Shown piece after piece: positions 16,693 through 23,167 of a DNA stretch of 27,411 bases. The position numbers and the translations under genes were made by a program. The notes beneath the pieces were generated by a model. The model did not search any database. It was not told where the DNA came from and was given only the letters and a program-made list of their open reading frames with translations. Source of the stretch: Campylobacter sp. GTDB lineage: Bacteria; Campylobacterota; Campylobacteria; Campylobacterales; Campylobacteraceae. Location of the stretch: the NCBI RefSeq assembly GCF_020024835.1, contig NZ_JAHHTD010000018.1:1-27411 (forward strand). The letters run 5' to 3'. Numbering within the stretch: the stretch's first letter is position 1; each line of letters opens with the position of its first letter.

Positions 16693-16718
16693 TAAATGCT
16701 TGTAAATATAAGCATTTA
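16693..16718. repeat. Inverted repeat, possible terminator of the first regulator
   Basis: Perfect 9-bp arms TAAATGCTT / AAGCATTTA with an 8-base loop, about 100 bases after the regulator stop. No strong U-run follows, so termination is uncertain. Confidence 0.35.
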
Positions 16719-16728
16719 ATTAAATTTG

Positions 16729-16749
16729 AAGTAGAAAGTCTTTCTACTT
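16729..16749. repeat. Inverted repeat hairpin
   Basis: Perfect 9-bp arms AAGTAGAAA / TTTCTACTT with a 3-base loop, 10 bases after the previous repeat. A short T-run (TTT) follows on the plus strand. The pair may act together as a weak terminator. Confidence 0.35.
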
Positions 16750-17187
16750 TGCTGCTAGCTAATTCATAATGAGATGATAAAATATATAAAAATATTTAAA
16801 ATATACAATAAAAGCTCTTTTACCTTTGGGTTAATTCTTACTTTCTCTTTTATTTTTGGAATTAAAATTGATATTTTTAGCCATTATTATTCTTTAATTT
16901 TTCACCCAAATAAGCACATATAAGATCTAAAATAGCATTTATAAACTCAACACTCACAGCCAAAAGACCACCATTTAGCATTAATAGCACTCTTAAAAAA
17001 GCTATTTAAATAACTAAATAAAAACGCTATAAGTATAAGTAAATCACAAAAGTAAAAATATTTTATAAACTCTATAAAACGATAATTTAAGATTTTAGTA
17101 TTTTTATTATATTTAACCAAAATATACATAAAATTTAGAATCTATACTACCTATCATCATCTATGATTATTATAAAAAGTGTCCATA

Positions 17188-18597
17188 TTAAATCTTTGTC
17201 TTATGATTTGTTTTATTTAAAAGTTCTTTTGCGTGTTCAATTTGCTTTAAAACTGCTTTTGTTCCTGTGCCACCATAAGAATTTCTTGCATCTACACAAG
17301 TTTGTAAAGCAATCGCCTTGTAAATATCCTCATCAATACTAGATTCAAATTGACGCATTTGTTCTAAATTTAGATCTTCAAGCATTTTTTTGTGCTTAAT
17401 GCAGTAATTAACAATATTTCCCACAATCTCATGAGCCTTACGAAAAGGAATATTTTTACGCACTAAATAATCAGCCATATCAGTGGCATTAGAAAAGCCA
17501 TTAGCAGCTGCTTTATACATATTTTCAGCACAAATTTGCATTTTAGCTATCATAGGTGTTAAAATATTCAAACTACTCACTAAAGTGTCCATAGAATCAT
17601 ATACTTGTGCCTTATCCTCACTCATATCAGTATTATAAGCAAGCGGCAATCCTTTCATAATGGTTAACATTGCCATAACATTGCCATACATTCTACCTGT
17701 CTTACCACGCATTTTTTCAGCTACATCTGGATTTTTCTTTTGCGGCATAATACTTGAACCTGTGCAAAAATCATCACTTAATTCTATAAATTTTAAATCT
17801 TGACTTGAAAAAAGAATTATCTCTTCACAAAAACGACTAAGATGTGTAAAACACATCGCTGCTATGGAAGTAAATTCTATCATATGATCTCTATCGCTAA
17901 CACTATCAATACTATTTTCAGTCGGTTTAGCAAAGCCTAATTCTTTAGCGCAAAAATGTCTATCTATATCAAAAGTAGTTCCACCAATAGCAGCCGCACC
18001 CAAAGGACACTCATTCATTCTTTTATGTAAATCTTCAAAACGAGAATAATCCCTACTTAACATCCAAAAATAGGCCATAATCCAATGAGAAAATAAAATA
18101 GGTTGAGCAGTTTGCAAATGAGTATAACCAGGCATAATAGCTTTAATATTTTTTAGTGCTTGATTGATAATTTCATTTTGCAAATTTAAAATTTGTTCTA
18201 AAATTACTTCGATTATTGCTCTCATATGCATTTTAGAATCAAGCGTTGTTTGATCGTTTCTACTTCTTGCAGTATGAAGCTTTCCACCAATCTTTCCTAC
18301 AATTTGCGTCATTCTTTTTTCTATAGCCATATGAATATCCTCATCAGCTATATCAAAAACAAAAATTCCATTTTGAATTTCTTCTTTAACTTGTTCTAAA
18401 CCTTTTATGATAGTTTTTGCTTCATCTTCTTTTATAATACCTTGCTTTGCTAGCATATTAGCATGGATAATACTTCCTTGTATATCAAAAGGAGCAAGTC
18501 TTGGCTCTACCAACAAAGACGCAGTATATTCTTCAACTAATTTATTTGTAGGTAAATCAAAACGGCCACTCCATAATTTTTCTTTTTTTTCTTGCAT
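17188..18597 (-). CDS. argH: Argininosuccinate lyase
   Basis: Last step of arginine synthesis: argininosuccinate to arginine and fumarate, in the cytoplasm. The 469-residue protein has the typical N-terminus LWSGRF (8-13), the HTARSRNDQ motif (108-116), TH LQ at 159-162 with the general histidine H160, and the signature GSSIMPQKKNPD (280-291) that carries the catalytic serine. The ATG has AAGGA eight bases upstream, inside an inverted repeat. The gene stands alone behind the ankyrin gene with its own likely promoter; no other arginine gene is near. Confidence 0.96.
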   Translation of the reverse strand: MQEKKEKLWSGRFDLPTNKLVEEYTASLLVEPRLAPFDIQGSIIHANMLAKQGIIKEDEAKTIIKGLEQVKEEIQNGIFVFDIADEDIHMAIEKRMTQIVGKIGGKLHTARSRNDQTTLDSKMHMRAIIEVILEQILNLQNEIINQALKNIKAIMPGYTHLQTAQPILFSHWIMAYFWMLSRDYSRFEDLHKRMNECPLGAAAIGGTTFDIDRHFCAKELGFAKPTENSIDSVSDRDHMIEFTSIAAMCFTHLSRFCEEIILFSSQDLKFIELSDDFCTGSSIMPQKKNPDVAEKMRGKTGRMYGNVMAMLTIMKGLPLAYNTDMSEDKAQVYDSMDTLVSSLNILTPMIAKMQICAENMYKAAANGFSNATDMADYLVRKNIPFRKAHEIVGNIVNYCIKHKKMLEDLNLEQMRQFESSIDEDIYKAIALQTCVDARNSYGGTGTKAVLKQIEHAKELLNKTNHKTKI

Positions 18598-18628
18598 AAA
18601 ATAATCCTTAAATTTTTAAGATTATTTT
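18598..18628 (-). promoter_or_regulatory. Hairpin covering the argH ribosome-binding site
   Basis: In the argH leader, a 14-base arm (18628-18615) pairs with a 15-base arm (18612-18598) with one bulged base, ending exactly at the start codon. The AAGGA ribosome site is inside the stem. It could restrain translation, or be a DNA operator, or a weak terminator for the ankyrin gene that ends 25 bases upstream. Confidence 0.45.
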
Positions 18629-18637
18629 ATAATTTTT

Positions 18638-18646
18638 ATTCTATCA
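18638..18646 (-). promoter_or_regulatory. Extended -10 promoter for argH
   Basis: TGATAGAAT on the minus strand is an extended -10 (TGn plus TAGAAT). A start six or seven bases on, near 18631, would place the whole ribosome-site hairpin at the 5' end of the mRNA. A second match, TATAAA at 18631-18626, would instead start inside the hairpin. Confidence 0.5.
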
Positions 18647-18652
18647 ATTGCT

Positions 18653-19123
18653 TTAATTTTTCTTTCTCTTAAAAATTCTTAATATAAAAAAAGTTATTTT
18701 TTTAAGAAAACTTTTTTTAGAATTTTGTGCTAAAAATTCTACAATTTCTCTATGTCCAAACATTGCTGCAAAGCTAAATGGTGTCATACCTAAGCCATTA
18801 TTTTCATCAATATTAGCTCCATAATGAACTAAAAGCTTACACATAGGAAGATATCCTTTAAAACACACTCCAGCTAATGGAGTTTGACCTTTATCATTTT
18901 TCTCATCTACCCTAGCACCATTTTCTAAAAGAAATTTAGCACACTCATATGAGTTATGATAGCTTGCAAGCATTAAAAGACTATCACCTTTGTGATTTTT
19001 TAAATTTACGCTCAAGCCAGCTTCTATCATAATCTTTAAATTTTGCAAATCATTTCTTCTTGCAAAATCAAAAGCCATAGTGCAAAGCTCTTGAATTCTT
19101 TGTTCTTCCTCATTGTTAAACAT
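18653..19123 (-). CDS. Ankyrin-repeat protein, Cj1386-like partner of catalase
   Basis: 156 residues with three to four ankyrin repeats between about 20 and 135 (helix-turn-helix units with GDSLLMLAS, GQTPLAGVC, GMTPFSFAA and the consensus LLENGARVDEKND). A short hydrophobic-basic tail follows (about 136-156). No signal peptide, so cytoplasmic. The C. jejuni protein in the same place, Cj1386, is reported to help deliver haem to KatA; position directly downstream of katA and size support the same job here. AAGGA precedes the ATG. A co-transcript with katA is likely. Confidence 0.88.
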   Translation of the reverse strand: MFNNEEEQRIQELCTMAFDFARRNDLQNLKIMIEAGLSVNLKNHKGDSLLMLASYHNSYECAKFLLENGARVDEKNDKGQTPLAGVCFKGYLPMCKLLVHYGANIDENNGLGMTPFSFAAMFGHREIVEFLAQNSKKSFLKKITFFILRIFKRKKN

Positions 19124-19151
19124 ATTATTCCTTATATAATCTTTAGTTTGC

Positions 19152-19167
19152 CACCCTTATAAAGGTG
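19152..19167 (-). repeat. Small hairpin between katA and the ankyrin gene
   Basis: CACC / GGTG arms, extendable by two pairs past a bulged base, lie in the 55-base katA-ankyrin gap. It is too weak for full termination but could stabilise the katA mRNA end or lower ankyrin expression relative to katA. Confidence 0.3.
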
Positions 19168-19178
19168 ACAAGTAAAAA

Positions 19179-20603
19179 TTATTTATTTAAAGCCTTTTTA
19201 ACTCCATTTGCATATGCAACTGAAATTTTTTCAAAATGACTTAATGCTCTTTGTATAATTTTTTCTTCTACTCCTTCCATAGAAGCAGCGATATTATTAA
19301 ACAATTGCTCTTTTTGATTTTCACTCATTAAATCAAATAAAGCTCTTGGTTGAGTATAAAAATCATCATCAAGTGGTGCATATCTTTGTGCATCACCTTC
19401 TAACTTCAAATCAGGCTCAAGATAATTTTTATTTTCTTTTGGACTATCATCATAGCTATTTGGTTCATAATAAGCTAAAGCATTTTTATAAGTATCAAAA
19501 TTCATAGCTCCTGCAACATTATAAGTATTAACTTCACTTCTTGGACGATTAACAGGAAGTAAATGATAATTTGTTCCTATGCGATATCTATGTGCATCTG
19601 GATATGAAAAAATTCTAGCTTGAAGCATTTTATCAGGACTAAAGCTAATACCAGGAACGATATTACTTGGACTAAATGCAGCTTGTTCAACTTCATTAAA
19701 ATAATTTTGAACATTTTTATTAAGCACCAACTCTCCAACTTCAATCAAAGGAACTTTACTATGAGGCCAAACTTTAGTTAAATCAAAAGGATTAAATCCC
19801 AATTTTTCTATTTCATCTTCTTTTAAAATTTGAATTTGGAAAGTCCATTTTGGAAATTCTCCTCTTTCAATAGCATTAAATAAATCTCTTTGATGACTTT
19901 CTCTATCATTAGCTACAATTTTAGCAGCTTCTTCATTAGTTAAATTTTTAATACCTTGATGGGTTTTAAAATGAAATTTAACCCAAAATCTTTCATTTTT
20001 ATCATTAATTAAACTATAAGTATGACTACCAAAACCATGCATATGACGATAACTTGCAGGAATACCTCTATCACTCATCAAAATAGTTACTTGATGTAAG
20101 CTTTCTGGACAGAGTGTCCAAAAATCCCAAGCAGCGTTATTGCTTCTTAAATTATTTCTTGGATCTCTTTTTTGAGTGTGGATAAAATCAGGAAATTTAT
20201 AAGCATCTCTTATAAAAAATGTAGGGGTATTATTACCTACTAAATCCCAATTTCCTTCTTTGGTATAAAATTTAATTGCAAAACCTCTAACATCTCTTTC
20301 GCAATCTGCAGCACCCATTTCACCAGCAACGGTTGAAAATCTTATAAATAATGGAGTGCTTTCTCCTAATTGTAAAACTTTTGCCTTAGTGTATTGTGAG
20401 ATATCTTTAGTAATTTTAAGCTCTCCATAAGCACCGCTTCCCTTAGCATGAACCGTTCTTTCAGGAATTCTTTCTCTATTTTGATGAGCAAGTTTTTCAA
20501 GTAAAAAATAATCTTGCATTAAAAGCGGACCTTTAGCACCAGCAGTCAATGAATTTTGATTATCTGCAACTATATTTCCAAAATCATTAGTTAATTTTTT
20601 CAT
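19179..20603 (-). CDS. katA: Catalase KatA (monofunctional haem catalase)
   Basis: Breaks down hydrogen peroxide in the cytoplasm or periplasm. The 474-residue small-subunit clade 3 catalase has the distal H52 (RTVHAKGSG), N125 (VGNNTPTFF) and proximal haem-ligand Y334 (RIFSYPDAHRY), and the 3' substrate-channel motif RFSTVAGE. Start: the frame opens five codons earlier at a TTG, but that stretch is the AAGGAGA ribosome site itself, so the ATG giving MKKLTNDFGN is used, as I remember for C. jejuni KatA. Upstream lie a TATAAT and two palindromes that suit PerR/Fur control; the next gene downstream is the ankyrin partner, and the divergent gene is a YheO-type regulator. Confidence 0.97.
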   Translation of the reverse strand: MKKLTNDFGNIVADNQNSLTAGAKGPLLMQDYFLLEKLAHQNRERIPERTVHAKGSGAYGELKITKDISQYTKAKVLQLGESTPLFIRFSTVAGEMGAADCERDVRGFAIKFYTKEGNWDLVGNNTPTFFIRDAYKFPDFIHTQKRDPRNNLRSNNAAWDFWTLCPESLHQVTILMSDRGIPASYRHMHGFGSHTYSLINDKNERFWVKFHFKTHQGIKNLTNEEAAKIVANDRESHQRDLFNAIERGEFPKWTFQIQILKEDEIEKLGFNPFDLTKVWPHSKVPLIEVGELVLNKNVQNYFNEVEQAAFSPSNIVPGISFSPDKMLQARIFSYPDAHRYRIGTNYHLLPVNRPRSEVNTYNVAGAMNFDTYKNALAYYEPNSYDDSPKENKNYLEPDLKLEGDAQRYAPLDDDFYTQPRALFDLMSENQKEQLFNNIAASMEGVEEKIIQRALSHFEKISVAYANGVKKALNK

Positions 20604-20616
20604 AATTTTCTCCTTC

Positions 20617-20637
20617 AAATAATAATTTTTATTATTT
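20617..20637 (-). promoter_or_regulatory. Palindrome in the katA leader, PerR-box-like
   Basis: Perfect 9-bp arms AAATAATAA / TTATTATTT with a 3-base centre, between the katA -10 box and its ribosome site. AT composition and position resemble PerR/Fur operators, and katA is a PerR target in C. jejuni. The match to a formal Per box is only partial. Confidence 0.4.
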
Positions 20638-20642
20638 AATAA

Positions 20643-20648
20643 ATTATA
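20643..20648 (-). promoter_or_regulatory. -10 box for katA
   Basis: Perfect TATAAT on the minus strand, 39 bases before the katA ATG, flanked on both sides by palindromes (20617-20637 and 20659-20688). Confidence 0.65.
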
Positions 20649-20658
20649 TCTACTAAAT

Positions 20659-20688
20659 ATAAAAATAATATTAAAATATTATTTTTAT
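20659..20688. promoter_or_regulatory. 14-bp-arm palindrome over the katA -35 region
   Basis: Perfect arms ATAAAAATAATATT and AATATTATTTTTAT with a two-base centre, ending 10 bases upstream of the katA -10 box. A repressor bound here would block polymerase, so it is a candidate PerR or Fur operator. Confidence 0.5.
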
Positions 20689-20709
20689 TAAAAATATCTT
20701 TTAAGTATA

Positions 20710-20752
20710 TTTATTTTGTAGTAAAATTACAACAATTTTACTACAAAATAAA
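20710..20752. promoter_or_regulatory. 19-bp-arm perfect palindrome before the second YheO-type regulator
   Basis: The arm TTTATTTTGTAGTAAAATT (20710-20728, reading its first base as T at 20710) is repeated inverted at 20734-20752 around the centre ACAAC; all 19 positions pair. It ends nine bases before the regulator ATG and reaches into its AAAGG ribosome site. It can be an operator for self-control of the regulator and for katA, or, if transcribed, a strong leader hairpin. Confidence 0.6.
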
Positions 20753-20761
20753 GGCAAAAAT

Positions 20762-21421
20762 ATGGACAAAAAAACTAAAGCTCACTATATCAAGCTAGTT
20801 AAATTTCTAGCAGATACATTGGGAAGGAATTACGAAATTGTTTTACATGATGTTAGTGAAGATGGTGCAAATATAGCAGAAATTGCTAATAATCACATCA
20901 GCAAAAGGACTATAAATTCACCACTTACTGGTATTGCTATGGAGATGATTAAAAACAAAACCTATCTTGAAAGAGATTATATAACTCATTATAAACTTTC
21001 AAGTGAAAATTCAAAATCTATGAGTGGATCAACTTTTTTTATAAAAAAAGATGAAAAATTAGAAGGATTACTTTGTATTAATCACGATATTACAGCTTTT
21101 AAGAAAATATCAGATGAAATTCTAAGTTTAGCTTACATCTATGATAACCCAGATGAAGAATCTGAAGGTAGAGAGTATGCAAAGTTAAATTTAGAAGAGC
21201 TTGTTAAAGACGCTACCAATATGAGCATAGAAGAGCTCAAAAATAAGACTTTAAAGCCCAAAGAAAAGCAAAAAATAATAGTGCATTTTTATGATAAAGG
21301 TGTATTTAATATAAAAGGAATCATACCAAAGGTTGCAGAAATTTTGAATATATCTGAACCAAGCGTATATAGACATTTACAAAAAATAAAAGCATTGATT
21401 AATACCACACAAAAAAGATAA
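20762..21421 (+). CDS. YheO/DauR-type PAS-HTH regulator, copy 2 (Cj1387c-like)
   Basis: 219-residue paralogue of the regulator at 15922. An N-terminal YheO-like PAS_6 domain (about 1-115: YEIVLHDVSEDG, ANNHISKRTINSPLTG, MSGSTFFIKKDEKLEGLLCINHD) is joined by a linker of about 45 residues to a DauR-type HTH (about 160-215: NIKGIIPKVAEILNISEPSVYRHLQKIKA). From memory, C. jejuni Cj1387c lies between the ankyrin gene and the RidA-type gene and affects flagella-flagella interactions. Here this copy is divergent from katA over 158 bases rich in palindromes. AAAGG lies seven bases before the ATG. Its ligand is unknown; a redox or metabolic signal is possible. fliL follows 74 bases on. Confidence 0.88.
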   Translation: MDKKTKAHYIKLVKFLADTLGRNYEIVLHDVSEDGANIAEIANNHISKRTINSPLTGIAMEMIKNKTYLERDYITHYKLSSENSKSMSGSTFFIKKDEKLEGLLCINHDITAFKKISDEILSLAYIYDNPDEESEGREYAKLNLEELVKDATNMSIEELKNKTLKPKEKQKIIVHFYDKGVFNIKGIIPKVAEILNISEPSVYRHLQKIKALINTTQKR

Positions 21422-21450
21422 AAGGAATTATTTCAAAAAAAGATATTTTT

Positions 21451-21459
21451 TGATACAAT
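21451..21459 (+). promoter_or_regulatory. Extended -10 promoter for fliL-acpS
   Basis: TGATACAAT (TGn plus TACAAT) lies 36 bases before the fliL ATG, giving a leader of about 30 bases. No sigma-28 or sigma-54 element is evident, which suits the housekeeping expression of fliL and acpS. Confidence 0.6.
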
Positions 21460-21495
21460 ATACGCCCTTATAAACTAGATTAAAAAAGGAATGAT

Positions 21496-22035
21496 ATGGC
21501 AGATGAAACAATGGATGAACAAGCTCAATCCAAAAAAAAAGGTGGAAATACTTTAGTTATTATTATCGTTGTATTTTTATTTATTTTTTTACTAATCATT
21601 ATAGGAGCTATAGCTTATTTAATGTTTAGCGGTAATCCTGAAGAAAACCCTTCTCCGCAAACTGAAACCCAAGCTGCACAACCTCCTAAGAAAACAAATG
21701 CAGTAGCTGCAAGAGGAAGTGATTATACAAATATTGGAGTAATGTATCCTTTAGCACCTTTTACTTTAAATTTACTTAGTGATGGCGGTGATAGATACGT
21801 AAAATGCACTATCCAATTAGAGCAAAATGTTGAAACACTTACTCCAGAACTTGACAAAAAAACTGCTATTATTAGAGATATTATTATTAGAACTTTAACT
21901 TCAAAAACATTTGAAGAAGTTAGCACAACTAAGGGCAAAGAAAGATTAAAAGATGAGCTAACTGGCAAGATTAATGAAGTTTTAACTGATGGTTTTATCA
22001 AAAATATTTATTTTACAGACTTTGTTGTTTCTTAA
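21496..22035 (+). CDS. fliL: Flagellar basal body-associated protein FliL
   Basis: 179-residue single-pass inner-membrane protein that surrounds the flagellar stator. A short charged cytoplasmic tail contains a KKK run, followed by one membrane helix (about 20-47), a Pro/Gln-rich linker (about 50-75) and a periplasmic FliL domain with YPLAPFTLNL, RYVKCTIQLE and the C-terminal KNIYFTDFVVS. An ATG five bases upstream is out of frame; the chosen ATG has AAGGA at correct spacing. A9 at 21532-21540 covers codons 13-15. The next gene, acpS, begins on the base after this stop codon. Confidence 0.95.
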   Translation: MADETMDEQAQSKKKGGNTLVIIIVVFLFIFLLIIIGAIAYLMFSGNPEENPSPQTETQAAQPPKKTNAVAARGSDYTNIGVMYPLAPFTLNLLSDGGDRYVKCTIQLEQNVETLTPELDKKTAIIRDIIIRTLTSKTFEEVSTTKGKERLKDELTGKINEVLTDGFIKNIYFTDFVVS

Positions 22036-22386
22036 ATGGTTGGATGTGATATAGTTGCATGTTCTCGCATAGATAAAATTTACAATAAACACAAAACGTT
22101 TTTCTTGGATAAATTTCTATCCAAGAAAGAACAAATATATGTAAAAAATTCTAATACTTTAGCGGGATTTTGGGCAATTAAAGAAGCTGCTTCTAAAGCA
22201 TTAGGAGTTGGAATATCTAAGGAATGTTCTTTTTTTGATATTATCATTTATAAAGATATAAGAAATGCTCCTCATATTAATTTTTCACAAAAAATTATAA
22301 AAAAATTTAATATAAAATCAAGCAGTGTCAGTGTAGCTCACGATGGTGGTTTTGCTATAGCTATAGTTGTAATAAAAATACACTAA
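22036..22386 (+). CDS. acpS: Holo-[acyl-carrier-protein] synthase
   Basis: Moves phosphopantetheine from CoA to the serine of AcpP, so it activates the carrier encoded at 9695-9928. The 116-residue length is normal. The two magnesium-binding motifs are present: D5 in GCDIV and E50 in WAIKEAASKALG. The ATG directly abuts the fliL stop, with no ribosome site of its own that I can identify, so translation probably depends on ribosomes finishing fliL. The same fliL-acpS pair exists in C. jejuni (Cj1408-Cj1409, from memory). A hairpin overlaps its stop codon. Confidence 0.94.
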   Translation: MVGCDIVACSRIDKIYNKHKTFFLDKFLSKKEQIYVKNSNTLAGFWAIKEAASKALGVGISKECSFFDIIIYKDIRNAPHINFSQKIIKKFNIKSSSVSVAHDGGFAIAIVVIKIH

Positions 22387-22407
22387 GCAAGGAATTTACC
22401 TTGCTTA
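22384..22407. terminator. Hairpin between convergent acpS and fabG
   Basis: Perfect 9-bp arms TAAGCAAGG / CCTTGCTTA with a six-base loop; the first arm starts with the acpS stop codon. It lies in the 23-base gap between converging genes and could serve both strands, but neither side has a long U-run. Confidence 0.55.
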
Positions 22408-22409
22408 AA

Positions 22410-23153
22410 TCACATATAAAGACCACCATTTACTTTTAAAATTTCTCCTGTTATGTAAGAAGAATGATCACTTAATAAAAAGGCTACAGCTTGAGCTACT
22501 TCACTAGCATCTGCAAGACGCTTTAGAGGAATATTATTAATATAATGCTGCTTTACTTCCTCGCTTAAAACATCAGTCATATCACTTTTTATGAAACCTG
22601 GAGTAATGCAATTGTATCTTATATTTCTAAGCGCACCCTCTTTTGCAAAAGATTTAGTAAGAGCTATCATACCACCTTTACTTGCACTATAATTTACTTG
22701 ACCGGCATTTCCCATTTCACCCACTATAGAAGCTATATTTACAACAGCTCCAAAACGCTTTTTACTCATAGTCTTTAAAGCTTCTCTACATCCTAAAAAA
22801 CTTGAATTTAAATTAGCATTTATCACCAATGAAAAATCTTGCATACTCATTCTAAGAGCTAATTTATCATTTGTAATACCAGCATTATTTACTAAATAAC
22901 TCAACTCACCATCACTTTCTAAAATAGTAGCAATAGCATCTACAAATTCCTCTTCAATACTAGCATCAAATTTTATTACAGCTGCAACACCACCATTTGT
23001 CTCTATTTCTTCTTTAAGCGTATCGGCAAGTTCAGGCTTACTTCTATAATTAATCCAAACTTTTAAACCATAACTTGCTAATTCTTTAGCTATAGCAGCA
23101 CCTATACCCTTGCTCGCACCTGTAATTAATACATTTTTTCCACTAAATTTCAT
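22410..23153 (-). CDS. fabG: 3-oxoacyl-ACP reductase FabG
   Basis: NADPH-dependent first reduction in fatty-acid elongation. The 247-residue classic short-chain dehydrogenase has the cofactor motif TGASKGIG (11-18), NNAG (89-92) and the catalytic S142, Y155, K159 (YSASK). Two ATGs occur in tandem; the second is used because AAAGGAG lies at proper distance from it and it gives MKFSGKNVL, as I remember in C. jejuni. It follows gpmI by 14 bases on the same strand and is probably co-transcribed. Confidence 0.95.
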   Translation of the reverse strand: MKFSGKNVLITGASKGIGAAIAKELASYGLKVWINYRSKPELADTLKEEIETNGGVAAVIKFDASIEEEFVDAIATILESDGELSYLVNNAGITNDKLALRMSMQDFSLVINANLNSSFLGCREALKTMSKKRFGAVVNIASIVGEMGNAGQVNYSASKGGMIALTKSFAKEGALRNIRYNCITPGFIKSDMTDVLSEEVKQHYINNIPLKRLADASEVAQAVAFLLSDHSSYITGEILKVNGGLYM

Positions 23154-23167
23154 CATTCTCCTTTAAA

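Larger units (their letters stand above)
16641..16769 (+). pseudogene. Possible C-terminal gene remnant
   Basis: 42-codon frame reading from ATG to TAA with a composition more like protein than the surrounding sequence (ends VESLSTLLLANS). There is no ribosome site before the ATG, and the frame is open some codons upstream of it. Not recognised; it could equally be chance. Confidence 0.2.
16591..17187. other. 597-base stretch without a convincing gene
   Basis: Lies between the first regulator and the end of argH. It holds two small inverted repeats (16693-16718, 16729-16749) and three short open frames without ribosome sites: plus 16641-16769 (42 codons, ends in TLLLANS), plus 16774-16923 (49 codons, one hydrophobic segment), and minus 16947-17129 (60 codons, hydrophobic). 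The two plus-strand frames are read one after the other four bases apart and could be remains of decayed genes; I recognise neither. Most of the rest is non-coding AT-rich sequence. Confidence 0.5.

Noticed and set aside
16947..17129. 60-codon minus-strand frame
   Set aside because: No ribosome site, hydrophobic residues come from AT-rich composition, and no family resemblance. Kept only as part of the gap description.
17150..17187. Terminator hairpin after argH
   Set aside because: Only a five-base ATCAT/ATGAT pairing is present and no U-run follows.
18598..18646. ArgR operator before argH
   Set aside because: The dyad does not resemble the TGAAT-centred ArgR box.
21723..22001. 92-codon minus-strand frame inside fliL
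   Set aside because: Antisense shadow of fliL, rich in Ser/Val/Leu as such frames are, with no ribosome site.
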